A stretch of DNA of 27,292 nucleotides from Patulibacter sp040675535 (GTDB lineage: Bacteria > Actinomycetota > Thermoleophilia > Solirubrobacterales > Solirubrobacteraceae), in contig NZ_JBFAPC010000075.1 of the NCBI RefSeq assembly GCF_040675535.1, positions 1-27,292 on the forward strand. Direction: 5' to 3'. Of this stretch, positions 1-7,756 are shown piece after piece. Position 1 is the stretch's first letter. Each line of letters begins with the position of its first letter. Position numbers and translations under genes: made by a program. The notes under the pieces are model-generated. The model ran no database searches. It saw only the letters and a list, made by a program, of their open reading frames with translations, and had not been told where the DNA came from.

Positions 1-1170
1 GTCGCGGCCGGCGCCCCGGCCCCCCTCGCGGTCGCCCTGGCGGCCGGCGCGCTGCTGGCGGTCAACCCGCTCGCGCACTGGTTCTCGCAGGAGGCCCGCA
101 GCTACGCGCTGTTCATCCTGCTGAGCGCCACCGCGTGGGTCGTGCTGCTGTCCGCGGCCGAACGGGCGACGCCGCGCCGGCTCTGGGTCTGGGGGCTCGT
201 CGCGGCCGCAGCCGCGTGGACGCACTACTTCGGCGGCCTGCTGTTCGTCGTCGGCTGGGCGACGCTCGCGCTCGTGGCGGTCGCGGGGGCCCGTGGCGGC
301 CGGCTGCGGGCGCTCCGGCCGCTCGCGCTCCCGGCGGTCGTGTCCGGCGTGGCGGTCGCCGCGCTGGCGCCGATCGCACGCAACCAGCAGTCGACCGACA
401 TGTACCAGGCGATCTCGCAGGTCAAGGGCCTGCCGGCGCGCATCGTCGAGCTGCCCAAGCAGTTCGCCGTCGGCTACAACGCCCCCGCCGAGTACGTCGT
501 GGGCGCGGTCCTCATGGTCGTCCTGGTCGTCCTCGTGCTCGCCGCGGCGTGGCCGCGCGACGGCCGGCCGACGCGCGCGACCGCGCTGCTCGGCCTGGTC
601 GCGGTCGTCTGGGTCCTCCCCCTGCTCGCGCTCGCCGGGGGCTTCGACGTCGTCCTCACGCGCAACTTCGTCCTGCTGGTCCCGCCGCTGACCGTCCTGG
701 CGGCGCTCGGCGCGTGGCGGCTCGGCCGCCGGGCCTGGATCGCCCTCGGGGCGGTCGCCGTCGTCCAGGTCGCCACGATCGTCATCGTCGCCCTGACGCC
801 GGTCTACCAGCGCGAGGACTGGCGGGGCCTGATCCGCGCGGCAACGGACGGGATCGCGCGCCCGGAGGCCGTCTTCATCGGCGCCTACCAGGAGCCCGCG
901 GCGACGTACTACGCGCCGACGCTGCGGCCGCTGCCCGCGACGCCGCTGGTCGTCCGGTCGGTCGCGCTCGTGGACCGCCTCGACCCCGGCAAGGCGATGA
1001 CGCGGATCCCCGTCCCGCCGCCGCCCCCGGGCTTCACGCTCGCCCACGCCGAGCAGCGCGACCAGTGGCACGTCTTCGTCTGGACCGCCCCGGTCCCGAC
1101 GGCGGTGGACCCGGCGCTGGTCGCCGCGTGGCAGACGACGCCCCCGCGCACGTCGCTGCTGCGGCCGTAG
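1..1170 (+). CDS. Polytopic membrane glycosyltransferase, GT-C/GT39-like (5' partial)
   Basis: The reading frame is open from base 1 to the TAG at 1168-1170, so the N-terminus is missing; about 389 residues remain. Near the start it reads HWFSQEARSYAL, matching the Ser-Gln-Glu-x-Arg-x-Tyr-Ala loop motif of GT39/ArnT-like mannosyltransferases that use polyprenyl-phosphate sugars on the outer face of the membrane. Several hydrophobic segments follow (Ala/Val/Leu-rich stretches around bases 130-170, 190-280, 320-370, 500-560, 580-640, 660-710 and 740-800). A soluble C-terminal part begins YQREDWRGLIRAA, as in many actinobacterial members. The first-loop Asp that acts as general base is expected upstream of the window and cannot be checked. 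Sugar donor and acceptor are unknown. Family call is firm, specific role is not. Confidence 0.8.
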   Translation, partial: VAAGAPAPLAVALAAGALLAVNPLAHWFSQEARSYALFILLSATAWVVLLSAAERATPRRLWVWGLVAAAAAWTHYFGGLLFVVGWATLALVAVAGARGGRLRALRPLALPAVVSGVAVAALAPIARNQQSTDMYQAISQVKGLPARIVELPKQFAVGYNAPAEYVVGAVLMVVLVVLVLAAAWPRDGRPTRATALLGLVAVVWVLPLLALAGGFDVVLTRNFVLLVPPLTVLAALGAWRLGRRAWIALGAVAVVQVATIVIVALTPVYQREDWRGLIRAATDGIARPEAVFIGAYQEPAATYYAPTLRPLPATPLVVRSVALVDRLDPGKAMTRIPVPPPPPGFTLAHAEQRDQWHVFVWTAPVPTAVDPALVAAWQTTPPRTSLLRP

Positions 1171-1180
1171 GAGCTCGGCC

Positions 1181-1225
1181 GCGACCGTCGCGGTCGCGCC
1201 CCCGGAGCCCGGCCCGCCGGCCGGG
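1181..1225. terminator. Two hairpins between convergent genes
   Basis: A perfect 7-bp stem (GCGACCG / CGGTCGC, loop TCG, 1181-1197) is followed by a second 7-bp stem (CCCGGCC / GGCCGGG, 1208-1225). They fill the short gap between the convergent stop codons at 1170 and 1237 and could terminate both transcripts. There is no U-tract, which is common in high-GC actinobacteria. Confidence 0.5.
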
Positions 1226-1236
1226 ACCCCGCGGGC

Positions 1237-2001
1237 TCAGTCCTCGTCGCCGCCCAGCGGGCCGCGCCGCCGGCGCTGCACGAGCACGAGCGCGAGGGCC
1301 GCGGCGATGACGACGACGGCGCTCGGGACGACCCAGTCGGGCGTCCCGCCGTCGTCGCCGGACACGTCCTCGATCGGGGACGCCGTGGCGTCGTCGTCGT
1401 TCGTCGCGGCGTCGGAGCCGGTGGTCGTGCCGGTCTCGTCCGTGGTCGTCGCGGGGGTGGTCCCGGTCGCGGTGTCGGGCGCCGTGCCGCCGGAGGCGGG
1501 GGTGTCGTCCGTCGTCGTGCCGGGCTCGCCCTCGTCGGCGCCCGTCGCGCCGCCGCCCGGCGTCGACGCCGGGTCGGGGCCGGGCGGGTTGGCCTCGGCG
1601 TTGCTCACGCGCAGGCGCTTGCCGGTGCTGAGGTCGAGGATCGCCGAGATGTCCCAGTCCCGCCAGGCGCCGCGGCCGGCGGTGGGGACGTCGGTGTGGG
1701 CGATGCCGGCGTCGTCGCGGGTGGTCGTCGCCTTGAAGGTCTTCCCGCCCGAGGGCCGGATCCAGTAGGTCACGGTGGCGCCCTTGCCGGTGCCGGCGCC
1801 CTCGATCGTGGTCGAGAGGTCGACGGCCTCCTCGCCGGCGCTCGTGGTCGTGACCTCCGCCTGCGTGAGGATCGAGACGCCACCGGACCCGCCCTCGGCG
1901 ATCTTCGTGCCCCCGTGCGCGCCGGCCGGCGCGGCGGCGCCGAGCGCGGCCAGGCCACTCAGGGCGACGACGAGGAGCGGGCGGACGGCCGCGGAGCGCA
2001 T
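1237..2001 (-). CDS. Secreted membrane-anchored protein of unknown function, paralog A
   Basis: 254 residues from the ATG at 2001. It has an N-terminal signal peptide (Arg at residue 2, a hydrophobic core, Ala-rich end PAGAHGG), then a conserved globular region of about 125 residues containing ATVTYWIRPSGGKTF and GIAHTDVPTAGRGAWRDWD. A Thr/Gly/Asp/Ala-rich low-complexity linker of roughly 70 residues follows, then a C-terminal transmembrane helix (WVVPSAVVVIAAALALVLV) and a tail of Arg residues. This is a surface protein held by a C-terminal helix; no LPxTG sortase signal is present. The alternating beta-type pattern suggests an Ig-like sandwich, but I do not recognise the family. It is a tandem paralog of the gene at 2121-2780, and the linker here is clearly longer. 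The start is set by the signal peptide and by the CAGCAT hexamer 6 nt upstream, shared with its paralog. Confidence 0.8.
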   Translation of the reverse strand: MRSAAVRPLLVVALSGLAALGAAAPAGAHGGTKIAEGGSGGVSILTQAEVTTTSAGEEAVDLSTTIEGAGTGKGATVTYWIRPSGGKTFKATTTRDDAGIAHTDVPTAGRGAWRDWDISAILDLSTGKRLRVSNAEANPPGPDPASTPGGGATGADEGEPGTTTDDTPASGGTAPDTATGTTPATTTDETGTTTGSDAATNDDDATASPIEDVSGDDGGTPDWVVPSAVVVIAAALALVLVQRRRRGPLGGDED

Positions 2002-2007
2002 GGCCGC

Positions 2008-2013
2008 ATGCTG
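2008..2013 (-). promoter_or_regulatory. -10-like hexamer, probable leaderless start of paralog A
   Basis: CAGCAT on the minus strand ends 6 nt before the ATG at 2001, with no Shine-Dalgarno site. The same hexamer and spacing occur before the paralog start at 2780. It deviates from TAnnnT in its first base. Confidence 0.4.
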
Positions 2014-2120
2014 ACACGCGCCGCCCCGTCGGGACGCGGTGCGAGGGGCCGGCCGCACGCCGACCCGGACCCGGTCGTGCCGTGCGTCGGGACGCGGGGT
2101 CCGCGGCCCGGGCCCGGGGC

Positions 2121-2780
2121 TCAGTCCTGGCGCTCGGCGTCCCGGGCCGCGCGCCGGCGTCCGAGGAGGATCAGGCCGACGGCGGCGATGACGATCAGCG
2201 GCACGCTGACGAGGGACCACAGGGGCGCGCCGTCGCTCTTGCCCGAGACGTCGGTGATCCCGGCGTCGCTCGCCGGCGCCGCGGTCGTGGTGCTCCCGGT
2301 CGCCGTCGCGTCCGGCGCCGCGGTCGACCCGGAGACCGACGATGCCGCCGGGTCGGGCCCGGGCGGGTTGGCCTCGGCGTTGCTCACCCGGATCCGGATC
2401 CCGGTGGACGTCGCGAGGATCGCGGACACGTCCCAGTCGCGCCACGCGCCGCGGCCGGCGGTCGGGACGTCGGTGTGGGCGATCCCGGCCTCGTCGCGGG
2501 TCGTCGTCGCCCGGAAGGTCTTCCCGCCCGCCGGCCGGATCCAGTAGGTGACCGTCGCCCCGTTGCCCGTCCCGCGGCCCTCGATCGTGGTCGACAGGTC
2601 GACGGCGGGCTTCCCGCCGTCCGTCGTGGCGTCTTCCGCCTGCACCAGGACGCTGACGCCGCGACCGGAGCCCTTGGCGATGGTCGTGCCCCCGTGCGCG
2701 CCGGCCGGGACGGCGGCTCCGAGGGCGGCGATCGCGGTCAGGGACAGGACGAGGAGCGGGCGGACGGGCGCGGTGCGCAT
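2121..2780 (-). CDS. Secreted membrane-anchored protein of unknown function, paralog B
   Basis: 219 residues from the ATG at 2780. Same layout as the gene at 1237-2001: signal peptide ending PAGAHGG, the conserved domain (ATVTYWIRPAGGKTF, GIAHTDVPTAGRGAWRDWD, VSNAEANPPGPDP), a shorter Ser/Thr/Ala linker, a C-terminal membrane helix (PLIVIAAVGLILLG) and a basic RRR tail. The two proteins are near-identical over much of the domain while linkers and helices differ, so the domain is under constraint and the linker is not. An upstream extension of the frame to 2894 exists but would bury the signal peptide, so it is rejected. The gene is divergent from the carboxyltransferase gene. Function unknown; an extracellular ligand- or metal-binding role is only a guess. 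Confidence 0.8.
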   Translation of the reverse strand: MRTAPVRPLLVLSLTAIAALGAAVPAGAHGGTTIAKGSGRGVSVLVQAEDATTDGGKPAVDLSTTIEGRGTGNGATVTYWIRPAGGKTFRATTTRDEAGIAHTDVPTAGRGAWRDWDVSAILATSTGIRIRVSNAEANPPGPDPAASSVSGSTAAPDATATGSTTTAAPASDAGITDVSGKSDGAPLWSLVSVPLIVIAAVGLILLGRRRAARDAERQD

Positions 2781-2786
2781 CGCCGC

Positions 2787-2792
2787 ATGCTG
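2787..2792 (-). promoter_or_regulatory. -10-like hexamer, probable leaderless start of paralog B
   Basis: CAGCAT ends 6 nt before the ATG at 2780 on the minus strand. The arrangement is identical to that of paralog A. Confidence 0.4.
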
Positions 2793-2901
2793 GCAGGCCG
2801 CGGCCGGCGGCCGCCCGATCGGGTGATCACGGGGTACGCCATCCGGGTGGTGGACGGGCGGCCCGGGGGTCCCCGCACGGCACCGGGAGGTCACACGGGG
2901 A

Positions 2902-2907
2902 TAGCAT
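2902..2907 (+). promoter_or_regulatory. -10 hexamer upstream of the carboxyltransferase gene
   Basis: TAGCAT ends 10 nt before the ATG at 2918. No purine-rich RBS lies between them, so transcription probably begins within a few bases of the start codon. Confidence 0.5.
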
Positions 2908-2917
2908 CCGCTGCCTC

Positions 2918-4492
2918 ATGAGCCAGCGTCTGCACTCGCCCGAGACGTTCGAGGACAAGCTCGAGCTGCTCCGCGACCTCCGAACCCAGGCGATCCACTC
3001 CGCGTCGGAGGCGGCGGTCGAGAAGCAGCACGCCAAGGGCAAGTACACGGCGCGCGAGCGGATCGAGAAGCTCCTCGACGAGGGGTCCTTCCAGGAGCTC
3101 GACACGTTCGTCCGTCACCGCACGTACGACTTCGAGATGCAGAAGGAGCGGTCCTGGGGCGACGCCGTCGTCACCGGGCACGGCACGATCGACGGCCGCC
3201 CGGTCGCGATCTTCTCGCAGGACTTCACCGTCTTCGGCGGCTCGCTCGGCGAGGTCATGAGCGAGAAGATGTGCAAGGTCATGGACCTCGCGGCGAAGAT
3301 CGGCTGCCCGGTCATCGGCATCAACGACTCCGGCGGCGCGCGGATCCAGGAGGGCGTGGTCGCCCTCGGCGGCTACGGCGACGTCTTCCAGCGCAACGTC
3401 GACTCCTCCGGCGTGATCCCGCAGATCTCGCTGATCATGGGGCCGTGTGCCGGCGGCGCCGTCTACTCGCCGGCGATCACCGACTTCATCGGGATGGTCA
3501 AGGAGACCTCCCACATGTTCATCACCGGCCCCGACGTCATCAAGACGGTCACCGGTGAAGAGGTCGGGATGGAGGAGCTCGGCGGCGCGATGAGCCACAA
3601 CACCAAGTCCGGTGTGGCGCACTTCGCGTTCGACGACGAGGACCACGCGCTGGAGGAGACGCGCTTCCTGCTCTCGTTCCTCCCGCAGAACAACCTCGAG
3701 ACCACGCCGGTCGTCCCGACGGACGACCCGTGGGACCGCGAGGAGCTCGCGCTCAACGACGCCGTCCCGGCGAACCCCAACAAGCCGTACGACATGCGCG
3801 AGGTCATCCAGCTCGTCACGGACGACGGCGAGTTCTTCGAGGTGCAGGAGCACTTCGCGAGGAACATCCTCATCGGGTTCTCCCGCATCGAGGGCCACGC
3901 GGTCGGCATCGTCGGCAACCAGCCCAACCAGATGGCCGGCGTGCTGGACATCGCGGCGTCCGAGAAGGCCGCGCGCTTCATCCGCACCTGCGACGCGTTC
4001 AACATCCCGCTGATCACGTTCTGCGACGTCCCGGGCTTCCTCCCGGGCACCTCGCAGGAGTGGGGCGGCATCATCCGCCACGGCGCGAAGATGCTCTACG
4101 CGTACGCCGAGGCGACGGTCCCGAAGGTCACGATCATCACCCGCAAGGCCTACGGCGGCGCGTACGACGTGATGGCCTCCAAGCACCTCGGCTCGGACTT
4201 CAACTTCGCCTGGCCCCAGGCCGAGGTCGCGGTCATGGGCGCCGAGGGCGCGGTCAACATCATCTACCGCCGCGACATCGCCGGCTCGCCGACGCCGGAC
4301 GAGCGCCGCAAGGTGCTGATGGACGACTACAAGGCGCGCTTCGCGAACCCCTACGTCGCCGCCGAGCGCGGGTACATCGACAACGTGATCGAGCCGTCCG
4401 CCACGCGCGTCCGCGTCGCGAGCGCCCTGCGCGTCCTGCGCTCCAAGCGGGTCGCCCAGCCCAAGCGCAAGCACGGCAACATCCCGCTGTAG
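2918..4492 (+). CDS. pccB: Acyl-CoA carboxylase carboxyltransferase (beta) subunit, propionyl-CoA type
   Basis: 524 residues, full length for the family. It transfers CO2 from carboxybiotin to an acyl-CoA (propionyl-CoA to methylmalonyl-CoA, or acetyl-CoA to malonyl-CoA) in the cytoplasm. Visible crotonase-fold motifs include SGGARIQEGV, GPCAGGAVYSPAITDF (first oxyanion hole) and, in the C-terminal half, GIVGNQPNQMAGVLD, FCDVPGFLPG, KAYGGAYDVM and AVMGAEGAV. The Asp of GGAYDVM (residue 417) corresponds to the position (Asp422 in Streptomyces coelicolor PccB) reported to govern acyl-chain choice, with Asp favouring propionyl-CoA. The partner biotin carboxylase-BCCP subunit is encoded at 15786-17585 and not alongside. 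A strong hairpin follows the stop codon. Family certain; substrate inferred. Confidence 0.93.
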   Translation: MSQRLHSPETFEDKLELLRDLRTQAIHSASEAAVEKQHAKGKYTARERIEKLLDEGSFQELDTFVRHRTYDFEMQKERSWGDAVVTGHGTIDGRPVAIFSQDFTVFGGSLGEVMSEKMCKVMDLAAKIGCPVIGINDSGGARIQEGVVALGGYGDVFQRNVDSSGVIPQISLIMGPCAGGAVYSPAITDFIGMVKETSHMFITGPDVIKTVTGEEVGMEELGGAMSHNTKSGVAHFAFDDEDHALEETRFLLSFLPQNNLETTPVVPTDDPWDREELALNDAVPANPNKPYDMREVIQLVTDDGEFFEVQEHFARNILIGFSRIEGHAVGIVGNQPNQMAGVLDIAASEKAARFIRTCDAFNIPLITFCDVPGFLPGTSQEWGGIIRHGAKMLYAYAEATVPKVTIITRKAYGGAYDVMASKHLGSDFNFAWPQAEVAVMGAEGAVNIIYRRDIAGSPTPDERRKVLMDDYKARFANPYVAAERGYIDNVIEPSATRVRVASALRVLRSKRVAQPKRKHGNIPL

Positions 4493-4499
4493 GCCGCGC

Positions 4500-4560
4500 G
4501 CCTCCCTCGCGGGGAGGCGGCGGGACGAGGACCGACGGCCCGGGCGACCCCCGGGCCGTC
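4500..4560 (+). terminator. Double-hairpin terminator after the carboxyltransferase gene
   Basis: A 7-bp stem (GCCTCCC / GGGAGGC, 4500-4518) starts 7 nt after the stop codon. It is followed by a perfect 11-bp stem (GACGGCCCGGG / CCCGGGCCGTC, 4534-4560, loop CGACC). The tail GTCGTCGTTCC is only weakly T-rich. Confidence 0.75.
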
Positions 4561-4630
4561 GTCGTTCCGCGGGCCTCCCCGGCACGCGGGCCGACCTGCG
4601 AACTCTCACGATTCCTCCGCCGGGGTCGTG

Positions 4631-4668
4631 TAGCGTGTAGGTCGCTCTGCCGCCGCTCCCCCCGGAGG
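4631..4668 (+). promoter_or_regulatory. -10 hexamer and RBS for the 4674 gene
   Basis: TAGCGT (4631-4636) is a -10-like hexamer. GGAGG (4664-4668) ends 5 nt before the GTG at 4674 and decides that start. This is a leadered gene, unlike many of its neighbours. Confidence 0.55.
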
Positions 4669-4673
4669 CCCAC

Positions 4674-6026
4674 GTGACCCGCTCCCCCGCGGTCGATCTC
4701 CCCGTCCCTCTCGCTCCCCGCGCCGCCCGCCGATCACGGTCCGCCCTGGCCTGCGCGGGCCTCGCGATCGTCGCCGCGCTGGCGACGGCCGGCCCGGCCG
4801 CCGCATCCTCGATCGTCTACCAGTGCGGTCCCGGCGTCTGCGCGGTGGACCCGGACACGTCGGACGCGCCACGGACCCTGACCACCGCGGGGTCGGTCGC
4901 GGGGGTCACCGCCGATGGGGCGACGGCGGCCTGGGTCGCGGGCGGGCAGCTCGTCGAGCGTCCGATCGCCGCCGGCGGCCGGACCGCGACGCTGTTCTCG
5001 GGCGAGATCTACGACTTCCCGCGGATCTCCCCCGACGGCACCCAGGCCCTCTGGAGCTTCTTCCTCGCCGGGACCGGCTGGTTCACGTACCTCGCGCCCG
5101 GGACGGGGACGAGCTACCCGCCGGCGGTCGCCTCCTCGACCTACCAGACGACCCACGGCTGGATGGGCTCGAGCGTGCTCCTCGCCCGCCGCGGCTACGG
5201 GTCGAACCTGCCGCGGATCTGCGCGGAGACGGTCGGGGGGCCGGGCTGCGACACGCTGCTGGCCACCGAGCCCGACGCGTCCACCCAGGTGTCGTTCCCC
5301 AGCGGCAGTCGCGACGGCGCGTTGGTCGTCGCCGTGCGCGGGCCGGAGTCCAGCGGCGTCGGCGTCCCGGTGCAGGGGCGGATCTCGATCTACTCGACGA
5401 GCACCCACACCCGCACGCGCGACCTGACGACGGGGACGACCGACGCCCACCCGGCGTTCTCCTACGAGGGCGACCGCGTGACGTTCGAGCGGGCGGGCAC
5501 GATCTACGTCGTCCCGCTCTCGACCGGCGTCCCGCGGGCGGTCGCCACCGGGAGCATGCCGTTCTGGGGCGGGCCGCAGACCGTCGCGGCGCCGCCGGGG
5601 GGCCCGGGCGGGCCCGGGGCGCCGACGACCCCCACGACCCCGACCACGCCGACGACCCCGGCTCCGGGCGGCGCGGGGCCGGGAGGGGGCGCGGCCGGCG
5701 GCGGATCCTCCGGTCCAGGGACGACGACCGCGCCCGGCGCCCGGCTCGCCTCCACGTCCCTGCGCTACCGCCGGCGCGCCGTCGTGCTGCGGATCCGCTG
5801 CACGGCCCGGACGACCTGCAGCGGCGTGGTGCGGATCGCGAAGGGGCGCACGACGCTCGGCAGCCGCAGCTACCGCGTGCGGCCCGGGCGCACCGCCGCC
5901 GTCACGCTGAAGCCGACCGCCCGCGGCCGCCGGGCCATCGCCGCGGCGCGGACCCACCGGGTGGTCGTCCGGCTGACGCCCCGCGCGGGCAGCCCGCGGT
6001 CGACGACGCTCACGCTCCGTCGCTGA
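4674..6026 (+). CDS. Secreted beta-propeller-like protein with C-terminal Arg-rich beta domain
   Basis: 450 residues from a GTG start. Residues ~20-45 form a Sec signal peptide (basic RRSRS, then a hydrophobic Ala/Leu core ending PAAASS). The body has TolB/PD40-like blade motifs, for example FPRISPDGTQALWSF and HPAFSYEGDRVTFERAGTIYVV, suggesting a six-bladed-type propeller of about 260 residues. A Gly/Pro/Thr linker follows, encoded by an imperfect repeat of ACGACCCC units (about 5610-5690). The last ~90 residues are Arg-rich with alternating strands and a Cys pair (IRCTARTTCSG); this kind of module is frequent at the ends of secreted Thermoleophilia proteins. No catalytic site is evident, so it is probably a binding or structural exoprotein. 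Function unknown. Confidence 0.75.
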   Translation: MTRSPAVDLPVPLAPRAARRSRSALACAGLAIVAALATAGPAAASSIVYQCGPGVCAVDPDTSDAPRTLTTAGSVAGVTADGATAAWVAGGQLVERPIAAGGRTATLFSGEIYDFPRISPDGTQALWSFFLAGTGWFTYLAPGTGTSYPPAVASSTYQTTHGWMGSSVLLARRGYGSNLPRICAETVGGPGCDTLLATEPDASTQVSFPSGSRDGALVVAVRGPESSGVGVPVQGRISIYSTSTHTRTRDLTTGTTDAHPAFSYEGDRVTFERAGTIYVVPLSTGVPRAVATGSMPFWGGPQTVAAPPGGPGGPGAPTTPTTPTTPTTPAPGGAGPGGGAAGGGSSGPGTTTAPGARLASTSLRYRRRAVVLRIRCTARTTCSGVVRIAKGRTTLGSRSYRVRPGRTAAVTLKPTARGRRAIAAARTHRVVVRLTPRAGSPRSTTLTLRR

Positions 6027-6096
6027 GCATGGGCCGGGGACGGCCCGGCCGCACGAGCGTCGCTGTTCGCCGGCCACGGGGCCCGGGCATCGTGCG

Positions 6097-6112
6097 ACCG
6101 CGTGCACGCGGT
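6097..6112. promoter_or_regulatory. 16-bp perfect palindrome upstream of the SGNH hydrolase gene
   Basis: ACCGCGTGCACGCGGT is fully self-complementary. It lies 70 nt after the stop of the preceding gene and about 50 nt upstream of the next promoter. It could be an operator or part of a terminator. Its centre is 40 bp from the centre of the inverted repeat at 6127-6162. Confidence 0.4.
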
Positions 6113-6126
6113 GCGGTCCCGCATGA

Positions 6127-6162
6127 GATGGTTGATTCCGCGAGATCGTGGAATCAATCATC
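6127..6162. promoter_or_regulatory. 13-bp inverted repeat, probable operator
   Basis: GATGGTTGATTCC and GGAATCAATCATC are inverted copies with one mismatch, separated by 10 bp. The half-site spacing is about 23 bp, near two helical turns, as for a dimeric regulator. The right arm abuts the -10 hexamer at 6163, so the element covers the -35/spacer zone. It is markedly richer in A/T than its surroundings. Confidence 0.6.
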
Positions 6163-6168
6163 TAGGGT
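6163..6168 (+). promoter_or_regulatory. -10 hexamer of the SGNH hydrolase gene
   Basis: TAGGGT ends 6 nt before the GTG at 6175, the spacing seen at other leaderless starts in this window. No classical -35 is present at 17-18 bp, which suggests dependence on a factor bound to the adjacent inverted repeat. Confidence 0.5.
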
Positions 6169-6174
6169 GAAAAG

Positions 6175-7740
6175 GTGAACTCCACGTCTGCCGCCCGCCG
6201 CCCCGATCGCGCCGGTCCCGTCGGGCACGGCGCGCGGTCCGCGGCCCCGCACCGGCCCGCGGCCGCCGGGCTCGTCGCGTCGGCCGGCGCAGCGGGGGCC
6301 GCCCTGCTGCTGGCGTTGCCGGCGACCGCCCCGGCCGCACCGCGCGGCGTCTTCGCGCAGCCCGTCAACACGCCCCACGCGGTGCGCCTCACGTGGGAGC
6401 GGCCGTCGGGGGGCGGGGTCACCGCGACGCGCATCGAGGGCCGCGACCTGGGTGCGCGATCACGGCGCTGGCGGGCCGTCCGGACGGTCCGCGCCAACAC
6501 GGCGAGGATCACCGGCCTGAAGGCGGGGCACCGGTATCGCTTCCGGATCCGCTTCCGCACGACCGGGCGGTCCTTCGGCGCGCCCGGGCCGTCGGTGATC
6601 GTCCGGGCGCTCGGGCGGGTCCCGTCCGTCGTCACGGGCCTCGAGGCGTCGCCGGCCGGCACGGCGGCAGGCCTGGCTTGGGCGGCCGCCCCCGGAGCGA
6701 CCCGCTACCGCGTCGAGCGCGTGGACGTGCTGAGCGGCACCGTCGAGCGCCTCGACGCTCCGTCGTCGGCCCGGACGCTCACCGACACGCCGCCGGCGCG
6801 GCTGGCGGGCCGCTGGCTGCGCTACCGCGTCATCGCGATGGACGGCGGCGCGGAGGCGGCGCCGTCCGCGCCCGTCGAGGTTCGCGCCCCCGGGTTCCCC
6901 GGCTACACCGCGTACTACGCGCTCGGCGACTCCTACGCCGCGGGCACCGGCCTCGGCCAGCCCTACGACGACCAGCCCTGCCGCCGCAACGGCCGCATGT
7001 GGGCCGCGCTGCTCCCGCGGGACCTCGTCCCGGTCCCGCAGTTCATCGCCTGCAGCGGCGCGACGACGACGAACGTGCGCTTGTCGAGCGACGGCGGGGT
7101 CGCGCAGGTGCCGGACATCGGCGGCACCCAGCTGGACCGCGTCCTCGGCGGGCTGCGTGCGACCCCCGGCCCGGCGCTGATCACGCTGAGCATCGGCGGC
7201 AACGACGCGCGCTTCGTGCCCCAGTTCACGCGCTGCGTGACGGGCGACTGCACGGGCGACGCGGCGACGGAGACCGCGCTGATCCGCGGGACGGTGCGCC
7301 GGAGCCTCGACGCGACGTTCGCGCAGATCCGCCGGATCGCGCCCGGGGCGGACGTCCTCGTCGCCGGCTACCCGCGGCTGTTCTCCGAGGGCGCCCTGCC
7401 CGTCGACGCGGTCTTCGCCCTGACGCTGACGCAGGCGGAGCGGCGCCTCGCCAACGTGTGGGCGACCCAGGTCGACGAGGAGGTCGCCGCGAGCGCGCGG
7501 GCCAACGGCCTGCACCCGGTGACCGACGAGGTGCTCCAGTCGTTCGCCGGTCACGGCGCCGGGAGCGCGGCGCCGTGGATCAACACGGTCCAGGTCGCCG
7601 ACGCCGGGACGCCGATCGGCCTCGCGCCCGACGTGCCCGCCACGTCCTCGATCCACCCGAACGCGTCCGGCAACCAGGCGTACGCCGACGTGATGACGCA
7701 GGCGCTGCGGGCGTACGCCGCGCACGTCCAGGTGCGCTGA
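6175..7740 (+). CDS. Secreted FN3-SGNH/GDSL hydrolase
   Basis: 521 residues from a GTG start. After an Ala-rich signal peptide (to about residue 60, ending ATAPAAPRG) come two fibronectin type III-like repeats (about 65-140 and 145-240). The SGNH hydrolase domain runs to the C-terminus. Block I is ALGDSYAAGTG with nucleophile Ser253; the block II region is IACSGATTTN; block III is SIGGNDARF (Asn343); block V is SIHPN with His494. The usual Asp three residues before the His is Ser491, so it works as a dyad or recruits another residue. Paired Cys (CVTGDC and others) fit an extracytoplasmic enzyme of the actinobacterial lipase/esterase group. The substrate is probably an acyl ester of a lipid or polysaccharide. 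Promoter control is likely through the adjacent inverted repeat. Confidence 0.85.
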   Translation: MNSTSAARRPDRAGPVGHGARSAAPHRPAAAGLVASAGAAGAALLLALPATAPAAPRGVFAQPVNTPHAVRLTWERPSGGGVTATRIEGRDLGARSRRWRAVRTVRANTARITGLKAGHRYRFRIRFRTTGRSFGAPGPSVIVRALGRVPSVVTGLEASPAGTAAGLAWAAAPGATRYRVERVDVLSGTVERLDAPSSARTLTDTPPARLAGRWLRYRVIAMDGGAEAAPSAPVEVRAPGFPGYTAYYALGDSYAAGTGLGQPYDDQPCRRNGRMWAALLPRDLVPVPQFIACSGATTTNVRLSSDGGVAQVPDIGGTQLDRVLGGLRATPGPALITLSIGGNDARFVPQFTRCVTGDCTGDAATETALIRGTVRRSLDATFAQIRRIAPGADVLVAGYPRLFSEGALPVDAVFALTLTQAERRLANVWATQVDEEVAASARANGLHPVTDEVLQSFAGHGAGSAAPWINTVQVADAGTPIGLAPDVPATSSIHPNASGNQAYADVMTQALRAYAAHVQVR

Positions 7741-7756
7741 GCGCGGCCCGCGAACG

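Noticed and set aside
1237..2445. 402-residue version of paralog A starting at 2445
   Set aside because: It would run through the paralog B gene in a different frame and bury the signal peptide; it is only an open frame of GC-rich DNA.
2891..4609. Long minus-strand open frame opposite the carboxyltransferase gene
   Set aside because: It is the antisense shadow of a real gene, typical of high-GC DNA; composition is Arg/Val/Asp/Leu-rich without motifs.
4493..4673. Small RNA gene after the carboxyltransferase
   Set aside because: The two stable stems are placed as a terminator right after the stop codon; there is no separate promoter before them.
5610..5690. Imperfect ACGACCCC repeats as a mobile or CRISPR-like array
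   Set aside because: They encode a Thr-Pro linker in frame within a secreted protein; no spacers or flanking cas genes.
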